DNA from: Cladocopium goreaui
Lineage: Eukaryota; Sar; Dinophyceae; Suessiales; Symbiodiniaceae
Assembly (NCBI GenBank): GCA_947184155.2
Contig: CAMXCT020003768.1
Span: 149,405-213,404 of the forward strand
Length of the DNA stretch: 64,000 nucleotides
Reading direction: 5' to 3'
Position 1 is the first letter of the stretch; each line of letters opens with the position of its first letter. This document shows, one piece after another, positions 41,962 to 51,661 of this stretch. Under the pieces are notes generated by a model. That model had not been told where the DNA came from, searched no databases, and worked only from the letters and a program-made list of their open reading frames with translations. Position numbers and translations under genes: made by a program.

Positions 41962-42069
41962 TACCATCTGGTTATGACTAACAGTTTGCCATGGAAAATC
42001 ACCATTTTTAATAGGTAAACCTCTATAAATGGGCAATTTTCCATGGCTATGTTAAATAACCAGAGGGTA
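41962..42069. mobile_element. family A element
   Basis: TACCATCTGGTTATGACTAA ... GTTAAATAACCAGAGGGTA, just upstream (minus) of the CPTC exon. Confidence 0.75.
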
Positions 42070-42071
42070 TG

Positions 42072-42870
42072 AATTATCTGTTAGTGAATGCACGTTAAGA
42101 CTCTTATTTTTTTAAAATATAAACAAATACATATGAGTATTAGAATCTTGGACAAATCCAAGTTGGGAATGTCTGAAACAGTGAAGATATGAGTTCAGAA
42201 TGTTATCTTTCTAGTATTTTGTGATATAATATGAAACTGTACACTATTAGTATGAGTTCACTACAGTGAATGAAACTGTTGGATAAATATGAGTCTTAGA
42301 ATGTAATCTTAGGAACATCCTTGTTAGGAATATATTGAAATCACCGTTTTGTATCAATTGATTGTCCCCAGTTAAACATGTATTACCCAATATTGAGATA
42401 TATTGAGTACATAGATACATGTGATGACCAGAAAAGATGGGAACAAGAAAGAATGTGGCCAAAAATGTTGTGTAAGCAGCAAATGTGAAAAATCATCCAC
42501 GAAAATTTAGGAATCGGTACCCCCAAATAGACCAACATTGATCAACATACTATTAAAGTATATAAGTTACGAGCCATAACCATACACTAATAATGACAAT
42601 ATGCTAATAATGAACATAGACTATCGTCATAGTATTGTCCTTGACCCCAAAAAATGGCTATATAAAAGTATGAAATGATCAGGCAATCTTGGCAAATGGC
42701 TTCAGATTTGCTGGCAAATTGGCAATTCCCAAGCTGAAGCAGCAAAAGTTCCAACTGGTGGTTTCAACCCATCCAAAAATATTTTGAAAAAAAAACGCAA
42801 TGAACAACTGGTGTTTTTTTGTTTTCAACCCATCCACTGATGTTTTTAAAACTGATGGGTTGAACCATCA
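42072..42870. other. no gene seen
   Basis: AT-rich intron-like DNA. A degenerate family B relative (GGTGGTTTCAACCCATCC) lies at about 42758-42840. Confidence 0.5.
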
Positions 42871-42875
42871 TCAAT

Positions 42876-43003
42876 CTGGGTAAATTATAATATTTCACTA
42901 ACCTGAATAGTTCGGCCATAAAAGGGGATGATTTCCCTAAAATAAACCATGATAAACCAGGCTTCGGGAGAACAGGGTTCGGTCGTGATTAAATTTACCC
43001 AGA
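42876..43003. mobile_element. family D element
   Basis: CTGGGTAAATTATAATATTT ... GATTAAATTTACCCAGAT; interior TTCGGGAGAACAGGGTTCGG. Confidence 0.8.
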
Positions 43004-43114
43004 TATATGGTTGATTGTCGATTATTGGTGGCCAAAAAAAATGTTCCATCAAAAACTACCATTTATCCCAGTCCGTATGGTTGATGGAACCACTTTCTGA
43101 GAAGGTACTATATA

Positions 43115-43295
43115 TAACCCTCTGGTAATGTCAAAATAGCTATTGAAAATCACCATTTTCAATGGGTAAATCAACTATTTCTATGGCCATTTTCAATAGC
43201 TTTTTGTATGGAAAATCACCATTTTATAGTTGATTTACCTATTAATAGCATGGTGGATCTTTCCAGTTCGCTATGTAAACGTTTACCAGAGGGTA
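43115..43295. mobile_element. family A element, partly duplicated
   Basis: AACCCTCTGGTAATGTC ... CGTTTACCAGAGGGTA; the middle segment AAAATCACCATTTT occurs twice. Confidence 0.7.
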
Positions 43296-43364
43296 AGCCT
43301 CAATCAGAATATACGATCCCAGGGTCTCATCTGAATGCCCCATTTCTGGCGGCCACGGTGCCAC

Positions 43365-43415
43365 GGCCGGCGGAGCCAAGGGGCCCCGCTTGGGTCGCCG
43401 TATGACAATCCGGAG
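43365..43415 (-). CDS. 51-nt basic/proline exon, minus chain
   Basis: Acceptor CCCCAACACTTTTCGCAAG| and GCCGGCC|GTGGCA. 17 codons, LRIVIRRPKRGPLAPPA, phase 0 to 0, consistent with the phase-0 ends of its neighbours at 43971-44124 and 41837-41891. The plus strand is open too. Confidence 0.4.
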
Positions 43416-43750
43416 CTTGCGAAAAGTGTTGGGGTGGTAGATAACTCGAGTTGTTTTTATCGCGATTTTTTTAAAATCCAACAAAGCTGTTGGGGGCACC
43501 AGCTTGGTTACCCTGTAAGTGGGTAAATGGTGTAGCGGCAGATATATGATATATGGGGTTATTTAGTATATTAAATCTTGTATGACTGTGAGTGAAAAAC
43601 CCTCATTATAACCCTTCCACACCAAAATTGCTGGTCTTCATGGATGTTCATTCCCCCACCGTTGTGGCCCAACCAACTCTTATATTATAAATGGAATGAA
43701 ATAACTCCTATAACTAAGGTTATATATCATTATAAACCCATTTACAACTG

Positions 43751-43830
43751 CTAAGGGCCATAAGGGCCATAAGGGCCATAAGGGCCATAAGGGCCATAAG
43801 GGCCAAAAGGGCCATAAGGGTCATAAGGGC
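43751..43830. repeat. 9-bp tandem repeat AAGGGCCAT
   Basis: About eight to nine copies. The unit resembles the GGCCATAA at the ends of family E, which begins 33 bp later. Confidence 0.9.
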
Positions 43831-43862
43831 GGCCATGACTGTATGGTATTTCATAGGTGACA

Positions 43863-43972
43863 CAGTTATGGCCATTTATCAGTTATTTATCAGTTATAAG
43901 TACTTATAACCCCATTTATAGAATGTATAATCCCATTTATAACCAGTTATACTTGGTAAATGGCCATAACTG
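43863..43972. mobile_element. family E palindrome adjoining an exon
   Basis: CAGTTATGGCCATTTATCAG ... ACTTGGTAAATGGCCATAAC then TG. On minus it supplies CTACA|GTTATG, the donor used for the exon at 43971-44124. Confidence 0.8.
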
Positions 43973-44124
43973 TAGGTAAATCCATCCCCAGAGCGACACT
44001 GCCACTGCCGTCCTTGCCCACTCGCGCACGTGCTTTGAGATATTCCCCGAAGTGTCCCTGCGTCAGGAGGCCGGTGTTGAAAGCCCGACACACATACAAT
44101 GTGAGGTTCCCGGCCACGAGAACG
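43971..44124 (-). CDS. exon bounded by two repeat elements
   Basis: Starts at AACTTAG|C inside a family C element and ends at ACA|GTTATG of a family E element. 51 open codons: VLVAGNLTLYVCRAFNTG, LLTQGHFGEYLKARARVG, KDGSGSVALGMDLPT. The first ~10 codons come from the family C end. Function unknown. The plus strand is also open (LAHSRTCFEIFPEVSL with donor AAT|GTGAGG), so strand rests on the neighbouring chain. Confidence 0.5.
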
Positions 44125-44234
44125 CTAAGTTGGGTCCTACATAACTCCAATTTCACTATGGTTTATGGTACTTATAACGAACTAGTTACTGGGGCGAATC
44201 TAAACCAACTTATAACTGGGGGCATCACATTGTA
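44095..44234. mobile_element. family C element at an exon edge
   Basis: TACAATGTGAGGTTCCCGG ... CTGGGGGCATCACATTGTA. One end is read through as coding sequence of the exon at 43971-44124. Confidence 0.8.
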
Positions 44235-44529
44235 CGAAAGCTAATTGGGTTTTATATGCAACTATGTCAAAACGGGAAACATCGGGAAACACTACCGCAG
44301 CTGTTTGTTAATTCTCTGCTACCAAAGCCCTGTACCAGGTGTTTCTATGGTTATCTATAGTTATAAAGGTGGTTATCATTCATTATCATTCCATAAATGG
44401 GGTTATAACTGACTTACAACTGGTAAAGGGCCATAAGTGTGCTAGAAGTTTAACTCTCCGGGGGAAAAACTTTGTGGTACATCCATTCAAGACCGCATAA
44501 AACAATAAAACATATATCAGTAAATTGCT

Positions 44530-44748
44530 ACAATCCATCCAGCAAAGACATCCTCAAAGTGGATCTAACCCTCCTCACCCCCTTCAGCTGAGTCGCTTGT
44601 AGCAGTTCAGCTCCAGCTTTCACAAAGTTACAGCTGTGCTTTGAACCAACGATGTAGAGACCTGAGGCGGGAATTGAAGATCTCAGGCCACTTCCACCAG
44701 ACATGTTGATTTGACCAAGAATCTTATGACCGGGCACCCACAAGATAG
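44530..44748 (-). CDS. long exon with possible C-terminus
   Basis: Begins at CAACTTAG|CT within a C2 element and is open for about 72 codons to TAG at 44530: ILWVPGHKILGQINMSGGSG, LYIVGSKHSCNFVKAGAELL, QATQLKGVRRVRSTLRMSLL. The TAG may be the end of a gene; alternatively donors GCCTCAG|GTCTCT or AAGGGG|GTGAGG are used and the chain continues to 43971-44124. Phase matches the exon at 44853-44946. No domain recognised. Confidence 0.55.
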
Positions 44749-44858
44749 CTAAGTTGGTTAATTTGTGCAGGTTTACCATTGTTTATTGATGTTTATTGTA
44801 GATCTATCTATAGATAATGGCGTGAAAATCAACTTATCACAGGGGGCACCACTTTGTA
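44733..44858. mobile_element. family C2 element acting as an intron
   Basis: GGGCACCCACAAGATAGC ... GGGGGCACCACTTTGTA. On minus it gives donor CTACAAA|GTGGTG and acceptor AACTTAG|CTATC, an intron of about 104 bp (44749-44852) that keeps the frame. Confidence 0.7.
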
Positions 44859-44946
44859 GCGATTTTGTCGGCGACAAACTCGTGCAAGCCTCCGAGGCCC
44901 GAACGGGAACCGCTTCAATCATCTCAATTGGATCCAGGTTTGGGCC
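44853..44946 (-). CDS. exon before the C2 intron
   Basis: After GTAGTCAG| the frame is open for 31 codons (GPNLDPIEMIEAVPVRAS, EACTSLSPTKSLQ) and ends with one base at CAAA|GTGGTG. Plus strand is also open (DFVGDKLVQASEART) with donor CCAG|GTTTGG. Confidence 0.45.
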
Positions 44947-44979
44947 CTGACTACCCAATTCCAATTTTCAACTTGTCTG

Positions 44980-45078
44980 CAGTTATGGCCATTTACCAAG
45001 TATAACTGGTTATAAATGGGATTATACATTCTATAAATGGGGTTATAAGTACTTATAACTGATAAATGGCCATAACTG
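44980..45078. mobile_element. family E palindrome
   Basis: CAGTTATGGCCATTTACCAA ... GATAAATGGCCATAACTG. Confidence 0.85.
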
Positions 45079-45087
45079 TGTGTATTC

Positions 45088-45201
45088 TTGAATCAATGGA
45101 TTGGTTTAGTCGGGAAAATTGAGGCCGGCAACCAAGGAATTTTCCATGAAATATGGGGCTTTCTTGTAGAATTTCCCGACTAAACCAATCCATTGAATCA
45201 A
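45088..45201. mobile_element. single-copy palindrome with ~30-bp arms
   Basis: TTGAATCAATGGATTGGTTT pairs with AAACCAATCCATTGAATCAA, and the arms extend inward through AGTCGGGAAA. It could be the founder of an unlisted family. Confidence 0.75.
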
Positions 45202-45204
45202 TAT

Positions 45205-45840
45205 CAACCATCATTAACCACAAAAAAAACACTATTCACCACTATTAACCACTATTAACCACTATCCTACAGTATGGTTGATCAGGATTTCCGTCTTTTC
45301 TGGATCACTTCACCTTGAGAGGACGAATTGAACATATTCCACATTCCTGGCGGAGCTCAGTTCTGGTAGATGAAAATCAGGCAAAACATATCGCTTGAAG
45401 TGTGAAAAATGGGTAAACAAAAAACAAATCATAGCCTAATCATCAAGTGTTAACAACTAAGATTGCCATTTGAGGGTATACACCATTTTCAAACTAACCA
45501 ACAATAGCACACCACCCATATAAATTGATGGTTGAAAAACCACCCCTCCATGATAAATCTGGGGATGGTGGAGCCCATTGCTTTACTAACATTACATCCC
45601 ATTCAATCCCCGTAATAATTGGATATGTTTCATAGTTTGACTTATAATCCCAATTTTACTCCGTTGGTAAATATCCAATAAACTCCAACAATGCTTGGTT
45701 TAAGTTCATGCCAACAAAGAAAAACATCTCTAAATTGAACGGAAGTTCCCGCGCGGCCAAGGTACCCTTGCACTTTTCACCTTGTCGGCTCTGGGGTGTC
45801 CATGAGGCGAAGCTAGGAACTCAGTGGGAATATCAACTTA
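45205..45840. other. mostly spacer; exon-like island at 45.74-45.8 kb
   Basis: Minus frame SRQGEKCKGTLAARELPF follows CATGGACACCCCAG|. Downstream end not fixed. (CACTATTAAC)n at 45237-45265. Confidence 0.3.
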
Positions 45841-45843
45841 TAT

Positions 45844-45944
45844 CTGGTTGGTGGTTTGAACCCCTCTGAAAAATATGAAAGTCAGTTGGGATGATTATTC
45901 CCAATATATGGAAAAATAGAAAATTGTTCCAAACCACCAACCAG
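45844..45944. mobile_element. family B element
   Basis: CTGGTTGGTGGTTTGAACCC ... GTTCCAAACCACCAACCAG; TATAT on both flanks. Confidence 0.85.
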
Positions 45945-46172
45945 TATATAATATTATATAATACTTAATGTCAACCCTGAATTAATAAGCCCCAAACGGC
46001 TCTTTAATTGGGGGGGTACCATTTAAGTATCAGATTATGACTATTGGGGAAGTACCGGGGTTGAGATTATATAACATTTATATTTCTAATAAGTATACAT
46101 GAGGAACAACCAAAAAAACGAGCAAGGTCTAAGAATTATCGTTATTTCCATGCTATTTCAGTAGGATCTGAC

Positions 46173-46236
46173 CGTGTTTGTGGCGCTTCTCTTGCGCCGA
46201 CTGATAGGTCTGATGCTAGCCTTCCAGATCTCGGGG
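46173..46236 (-). CDS. weak exon candidate in the minus chain
   Basis: Open frame PRSGRLASDLSVGAREAPQT after CATCTGAG|, with phase fitting the exon at 46948-47044, to ACACG|GTCAGA. The acceptor lacks a pyrimidine tract. Confidence 0.3.
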
Positions 46237-46270
46237 CTCAGATGAGGCTTAAACATAGGGATATATGATG

Positions 46271-46403
46271 TACAATGTGCCCCCCCCCAGTTATAAGTTG
46301 GTTTAGATTCGCCCCAGTAACTAATTCGTTATAAGTAGCATAAACCATAGTTATTGGAGTTATGTTCACCAACTTAGCTATCCAACGGGTGCCTCACATT
46401 GTA
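46271..46403. mobile_element. family C element
   Basis: TACAATGTGCCCCCCCCCAG ... CAACGGGTGCCTCACATTGTA, followed by G. Confidence 0.85.
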
Positions 46404-46404
46404 G

Positions 46405-46940
46405 GGATATGATATATGATGTACCCTCCTTTTTTAATTAACATGGGACCACCATGTGTAGATCTTTTTTTGTCCAGGGTTTTTCCATGGATTTTCTATG
46501 TATCCTATGAGGGTTTTATCGAATTCACAGGCTCCAAGGGTGAATCCACAATTCACATGCTACAAATTCTCTGGTTTTTATCGTTGGTAAATCTGCCATA
46601 AACCATACCTAAAATAACCAGCAAAGTGCATGGTATGAACCATCCCAAAGTGAAAACGCTTTATTCAGCTGCTACTTCGGCGTATGCCCTGAAAGCACAG
46701 AAAGGGGCACCCGGAAAAACCACTGGTTCATGAAAGACTGCAAAGTTGGTTCATGTCACTCGGCTACCTAGGCTTTATGATGTATATATATATATATTAT
46801 ATCTATATATTATTACATATATATATATATATACATATACATATACATATTATATTATAATATATATATAATATATATATATACCTTCTGATAATCAAAA
46901 ATGTCCACAGGAAATCCATGGCAGAGGTTTTTGGATTTTC
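46405..46940. other. spacer with (TA)n
   Basis: 46780-46885 is a TA/CATATA microsatellite. The rest shows nothing convincing. Confidence 0.5.
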
Positions 46941-46947
46941 CATCGAC

Positions 46948-47044
46948 CGATGGGCTGGGCGTGCCGTGCCAAGGTACAGCGTCTGCCGCATTTGGGACAC
47001 TTGTAATGCGTCGCTCCTTCCTGGTGGACAGGCACCACATGGAG
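46948..47044 (-). CDS. exon with CPKCGRRC zinc motif
   Basis: Acceptor TTGGCATTTTCAACAG| and CCCATCG|GTCGAT. 32 codons: LHVVPVHQEGATHYKCPK then CGRRCTLARHAQPI. The C-x2-C-x3-C-x4-H cluster suggests zinc binding. Phase 0 in, 1 out; it continues the frame of the exon at 47203-47313. A plus-strand alternative (GTCCACAG| to GCCAAG|GTACAG) exists. Confidence 0.5.
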
Positions 47045-47202
47045 CTGTTGAAAATGCCAAGTTATTGTTGTAGATCTCATATGGCTAGTTATAGATCTAC
47101 TTCAAGGAAAGTTCTTATATTTTTTTGCTTGTTTTGTTTGTTTAAGCGTTTGATTATTTGATCATGAAGTTGATATGTTTTTATTGTCAATCTTTGGTCC
47201 AC

Positions 47203-47313
47203 ATCAAATTCTCTGCTGGCTATCCAAAGGACAGGATGGACAACCATTTTTTGGCCGCGTTTCGCGTCCTGGACGTGCAAGAAATGAGGCCATTTCAAAA
47301 GCAACCATCTATT
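47203..47313 (-). CDS. exon directly after a family B intron
   Basis: Starts immediately at the element end CCAACCAG| and runs 37 codons: NRWLLLKWPHFLHVQD, AKRGQKMVVHPVLWIASREF, D, to TTTGAT|GTGGAC. Phase 0 both sides. No domain recognised. Confidence 0.55.
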
Positions 47314-47411
47314 CTGGTTGGTGGTTTTAACCATCTTGAAAAATATTAGTCAATGGGAAGGATTATCCCATATATTATGGAAAATAAAAAATGTTTGAAA
47401 CCACCAACCAG
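47314..47411. mobile_element. family B element coinciding with an intron
   Basis: CTGGTTGGTGGTTTTAACCA ... GTTTGAAACCACCAACCAG. On minus, GATCTG|GTTGG...CCAACCAG|AATAGATGG removes 95 bp and leaves one open frame. AATAGAT flanks both sides: a 7-bp target duplication. Confidence 0.85.
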
Positions 47412-47439
47412 ATCTATTTGTCTGGCATTACCATCATAG
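47409..47439 (-). CDS. 31-nt exon before the family B intron
   Basis: Acceptor TGTTTTTGAATTCAACCAG| then C plus YDGNARQIDL. Its single leading base completes the codon left by the exon at 47910-48034. Confidence 0.5.
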
Positions 47440-47909
47440 CTGGTTGAATTCAAAAACACGAATCTTAACGGTAACAAAACATGCTACACATTCAACCCTG
47501 AAAACCATTCTAGATAAACTATGCGAAGTCAGCACTCAACAAAAATGCTATTTTGTGATACATGATTCCCTCAATCCTAGCCATCATTTACGTTGTGAGT
47601 TTGGCCAGTAAAATCGTTATGATTCACTCAGAATTATTGCTCAATTAGGTGAATCAAGGCAATTCCCCCACTATTTGATGATTGGGAACACCCTTCTCCC
47701 CATGAAATCTGCCGATATTATTATGGGTATCCCGATTTTCAGCACTCCCATGTTGATACCAAAATGGCTTGCCCAGGACAAAAAAACAGCGTTCAAAACC
47801 TTGTGTCGTCACTTTATACGTTGGTTGAGAAAGGGATTCCCCCTTTATGGATCGTGATAAGTGGAAATCCCAAGAAAATCTCAATGTATTATTGATGAGT
47901 GGCCCGAAC

Positions 47910-48034
47910 TCGTCGACCAGGGTTTTGTCCATCAGAATTTTGGCCACGAAAAAAACGCCGAGCGCCTCCTTTGTAGCGTTGCTGTTGCCGCAGCGCACAC
48001 AGGTGGTCTGGATCAATTTCCTCGACAGCTGTGA
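47910..48034 (-). CDS. exon with CVRC motif
   Basis: Follows GTCTCTTCCGGTAG| and is open for 41 codons: SQLSRKLIQTTCVRCGNSN, ATKEALGVFFVAKILMDKTL, VD; donor GACGA|GTTCGG. The plus strand is open as well (DEWPELVDQGFVHQNFGHEK), so antisense coding cannot be excluded; phase agreement with three downstream exons favours minus. Confidence 0.5.
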
Positions 48035-48451
48035 CTACCGGAAGAGACCTGATGTGTAGCTTTTTTTTTGGGCCAAAGCATATGGATCTGACAAACATCT
48101 GGGTTTCATCAACACAATGTGATCTTTTGGAAAAAACAACATGCGGGTCTTACCAGAAACAAATCGGACAAACAGCAACAGGTGCGCTCCTGGCCTTTTT
48201 CTGGGCTTGCCTGGTTTCCAGGGTACCCTTCAATCCAATGTTGTGTTCATGCTTCAACTGGCCATGGGGGTAGCCTCAATCTAAACCCATTAAGTCCACT
48301 GGACCCAAAGATTGCAGTATGGTAATGTACAGTACATATCCCCCCATCGAACAGCCTGCTCTAGAAAATATAGATTCTGCATCCAGTTGACTACTGAAAC
48401 TTGGGTGTACCCATTCTTTCTTTTATCAACCAGTTGGAAAAGAACATCTAC

Positions 48452-48589
48452 TACAATGTGAGGCCCCCAGTTATAAGTTGGTTTATAAGCCCCAGTAACT
48501 ATAGTTATAAGTACCATAAACATCCATAAACCATAGTTATTGGAGTTATGTGCACCAACTTAGCTATCCAACGGGGGCCTCACATTGTA
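48452..48589. mobile_element. family C element
   Basis: TACAATGTGAGGCCCCCAGT ... ACGGGGGCCTCACATTGTA, followed by G. Near-perfect ends. Confidence 0.9.
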
Positions 48590-48599
48590 GGCCATTCAA

Positions 48600-48780
48600 A
48601 ATACAATTGGCCTTTGTTCTCCCTAGCTGGAGAATGCTGCAGCCTGAAAAAAATTGCACTTTCCACAGTATCTCCCCGGCTTGCCACCCGGGACCCCTCG
48701 TCCCAATGTCGGCAACCAATGTCGGATGGGTAACTGGATGTCATCATCCCACAATAACCATGGGTTTTTCACCGCATCGC
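48600..48780. other. exon-like island, strand unresolved
   Basis: Minus frame GRYCGKCNFFQAAAFSS and plus acceptor GCACTTTCCACAG| both occur. Not decided. Confidence 0.3.
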
Positions 48781-48783
48781 AGA

Positions 48784-48888
48784 TACCCTCTGGTAAACTA
48801 ACATAACTATGGAAAATCACCATTTTTCATGGGAAAATCCACTATAAATGGTGATTTTCCATAGTTATGTTAGTTTACCAGAGGGCAT
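48784..48888. mobile_element. family A element, best-preserved copy
   Basis: TACCCTCTGGTAAACTAACA with TAACTATGGAAAATCACCAT; right arm ATGGTGATTTTCCATAGTTA with GTTAGTTTACCAGAGGGCA. A near-perfect palindrome of about 45-bp arms. Confidence 0.95.
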
Positions 48889-48927
48889 ATTCATCGATTC
48901 AAAGATATTCAAAGTACTTCACTGATC

Positions 48928-49037
48928 GGGTGGTGTTTTAACCATCTTGAAAAATATGAGTTCGTCAGTTGTGAGTATTGTTCCCAATATATATATATAT
49001 ATATGGAAAAATAAACAAGTTCCAAAGCACCAATCAG
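48928..49037. mobile_element. family B element, degenerate ends
   Basis: TCGGGTGGTGTTTTAACC ... GTTCCAAAGCACCAATCAG, with a TA run inside. Confidence 0.65.
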
Positions 49038-49156
49038 CATTCAGTCGCTTTCCGTATTTTTTCAGATTCATCCTTCATCCCCATGTTGGTTAAATCCCTG
49101 CTGCTGACTCCCACCATGCTCAAACTTACGACAACTCACATCCATTACAGTATATG

Positions 49157-49289
49157 TACAATGTGAGGCCCCCCAGTTTATAAGTTGGTTTAGATTCGCC
49201 CCAGCAACTATAGTTATAAGTACCATAAACCATAGTTATTGGAGTTATGTTCGCCAACTTAGCTATCCAACGGGGGCCTCACATTGTAT
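49157..49289. mobile_element. family C element
   Basis: TACAATGTGAGGCCCCCCAG ... ACGGGGGCCTCACATTGTA. Flanked by TG and TA. Confidence 0.9.
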
Positions 49290-49397
49290 ACACACTGGAA
49301 ACTAACAACGAACATTCCTGGAAACCATGGAAAAGCATGTTTTGGAGATGATATAAGCAACAGTATATCTCCCATGTCCCCATCATATTCCCATCAG

Positions 49398-49486
49398 CTC
49401 TCATTCTGAAGCGTTCTATCAGGCAGCCTCGCGCTTAGCTCGCTCTTAGCTGCCGCTAAGTGGCGGCTTCGGTGGCTCTGGAGGAT
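49398..49486 (-). CDS. exon candidate, minus chain
   Basis: After GACTATGTCTGACTCAG| the frame reads ILQSHRSRHLAAAKSELS then ARLPDRTLQNES. Phase 0 agrees with the exon at 51329-51364. The 3' boundary is not clear (TGA follows). Confidence 0.35.
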
Positions 49487-49557
49487 CTGAGTCAGACATA
49501 GTCAGAGAGGTGCGTAATCCCAGAATCGCCGAATCTTGAATCAAATGGGAATATGTG

Positions 49558-49690
49558 TACAATGTGAGGCCCCCGTTGGAGAACGCAAAGTTGGGGCCTA
49601 CATAACTCCAATAAGTATGGTTTATGGTACTTATCACTATAGTTACTGGGGCTTATAAACCAACTTATAACTGGGGGGCATCACATTGTA
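49558..49690. mobile_element. family C element
   Basis: TACAATGTGAGGCCCCCGTT ... CTGGGGGGCATCACATTGTA, followed by G. Confidence 0.9.
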
Positions 49691-49694
49691 GATA

Positions 49695-50760
49695 ATGATT
49701 ATGAAAAAGCCACCAGTATAATCATCACCAAGTTCTAATATTCGTATAATCCACAATATTCATATAATGATGATCATTCTTATAATCCACATTATCAACT
49801 TGGGAATGATCATAATGATGATCATAATGGTGGCTGTAATGATCATTATCAGGTTGACTATACTTGGAACAAGACATTGGCATCTGATCAACAAACATGA
49901 TGATGCAACCTCTACGTCAAATGCTTATTTGTTGTTGGATCATTCTCAGTATAGTAAACTATGTGCAGAGCTTAATTTGTTGGATAAATCACCATTGTTA
50001 TTGAATCCAATGTTTGCTTCTGAAGACGGTTGCCTGAATTATAGTCGCCCATCTATGACAGATTGTTTCAGACATTTTCAGACTGATAAAACCACGAAAT
50101 GACCGAACTATGTTTCATGGGTCTACCAAATACATTACAATTAAACAAATCATAAACCAAATTTGCTAAGGCCATAAAAGTGATGACTCCGGCTTGGTCG
50201 AATCACAATTTAGGGTTTGATCGGCAATGAATTGATTTCTCTGCAAATCATTCAGATACAAGCCGCACAAGTATTAAATAGATGTTGTCCATTCTTGTCC
50301 ACTTGCAAAGGGCTTGCACATTTTTTACCTGGTGCTTTCAACAAGAACCTGTCACTGGAGAAATGGGTCAAACCTAGGGTTCTGCTCCAGTTGGTTAATT
50401 GATCTCTGGATGGCTGTCATATATCTGTATATCCATACCCTAATATCCTTTATGTATATATATATATACATATGTATTAGAACACAGATATGTATATATA
50501 TATATAATTACTTATATATATATTCTATATATTACTGTATATATATGTAAGTACTTATATATATATACTGTTCATACATCTAAACACATATCAAAAAAAT
50601 ATGGGCAAAGTACAAATATTGTAGGTGTCCAACTTGAAATCAACCACGGCAATGAGGGAGTCTTGTTTTGAATTCCAGATTTTTTCTTGCATGGACGTTG
50701 GTCAAAATTGATCGCCGGTGGGTACCAGAATCGGGTGGTTTGTGCTAAACAAAGAAATCC
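49695..50760. other. no gene recognised
   Basis: AT-rich; ATGATCATAATGATGATC patches near 49780-49850 and (TA)n at 50455-50560. An open stretch around 49860-50100 has no splice context. Confidence 0.4.
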
Positions 50761-50764
50761 AAAC

Positions 50765-50871
50765 CATTGCCAATCTTAGATACCCTGCAACAAATTAAAT
50801 TCTTTACTGTAGATATTCCCATTGATACCAAAAAACTAAAGGATTAAAGTATCCATGTAAGATTGACCTAG
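50765..50871. repeat. family G dispersed repeat, copy 3
   Basis: CATTGCCAATCTTAGATACC ... GTATCCATGTAAGATTGACC. Confidence 0.9.
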
Positions 50872-51328
50872 AAACAATGTGATTCTTTGGGTCTGAAGTT
50901 TGGATTCTTAGTGTTGGACATTATAACTGTAACTCTCCCTTTGTTAGTTTGCACATGGACTGACCCCTACCCAAATTGCAGTGGCACATGGACACGCGAT
51001 TACACGCGATTTACAAAAAAATATATATATAATTTGTTGGATGTGGGGTAGGTACCATTCCCAAACAACTTTAATTATCCCATTACCAATCTTACCATAA
51101 TTTTAGTCTGCAGGTCACATGCCCAAAAAAAAGTGGGTAAAAGTTTAGAATCATCAAACCCCGAAATCTGATGCATGGTTTTCCATGTGAAAACCATGTG
51201 ATTAAAAACAGTCTGTTCATGATAAACCACTGTTTTTCCATATGTTTTATCCCAGTTTTTCATTAACTAATGGTAAATAACCTTCATTTTTCCATAGGTT
51301 TTTGCTCCCGGCCTGCTTCGCCCCTCAC

Positions 51329-51364
51329 CAACTTCAGGCAGTCGTCAAAGAAAAGCTCAGGATC
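51329..51364 (-). CDS. 36-nt exon, minus chain
   Basis: GTAAAACTCAG| then DPELFFDDCLKL to AAGTTG|GTGAGG, a canonical donor. Phase 0 to 0. Upstream sequence in the same frame is open too (FWGFWGPPGLPGKTQ), so it may start earlier. Confidence 0.45.
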
Positions 51365-51494
51365 CTGAGTTTTACCGGGTAACCCGGGGGGTCCCCAGAA
51401 TCCCCAGAAGTCACGAACGAGATGGGCATGGGGATTTTTTTCGGGTTATCTTACTGGTGCTAAACGTAGGGAATGGGGGAATGATCCATAATAA

Positions 51495-51614
51495 CTGGTT
51501 GGTGGTTGATTTTCTTCCCTACCCCTCTAAAAAATGATGGAGTGAAAGTCAGTTGGGATGATGACATTCCCAATATATGGAAAGTCATATAATTCATGTT
51601 CCAAACCACCAACC
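51495..51614. mobile_element. family B element
   Basis: CTGGTTGGTGGTTGATTTTC ... GTTCCAAACCACCAACCA. Confidence 0.8.
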
Positions 51615-51661
51615 ACATTAATAACCATCCCGTTCCTCCATTTTCTAAGCACCAGTAAGTT

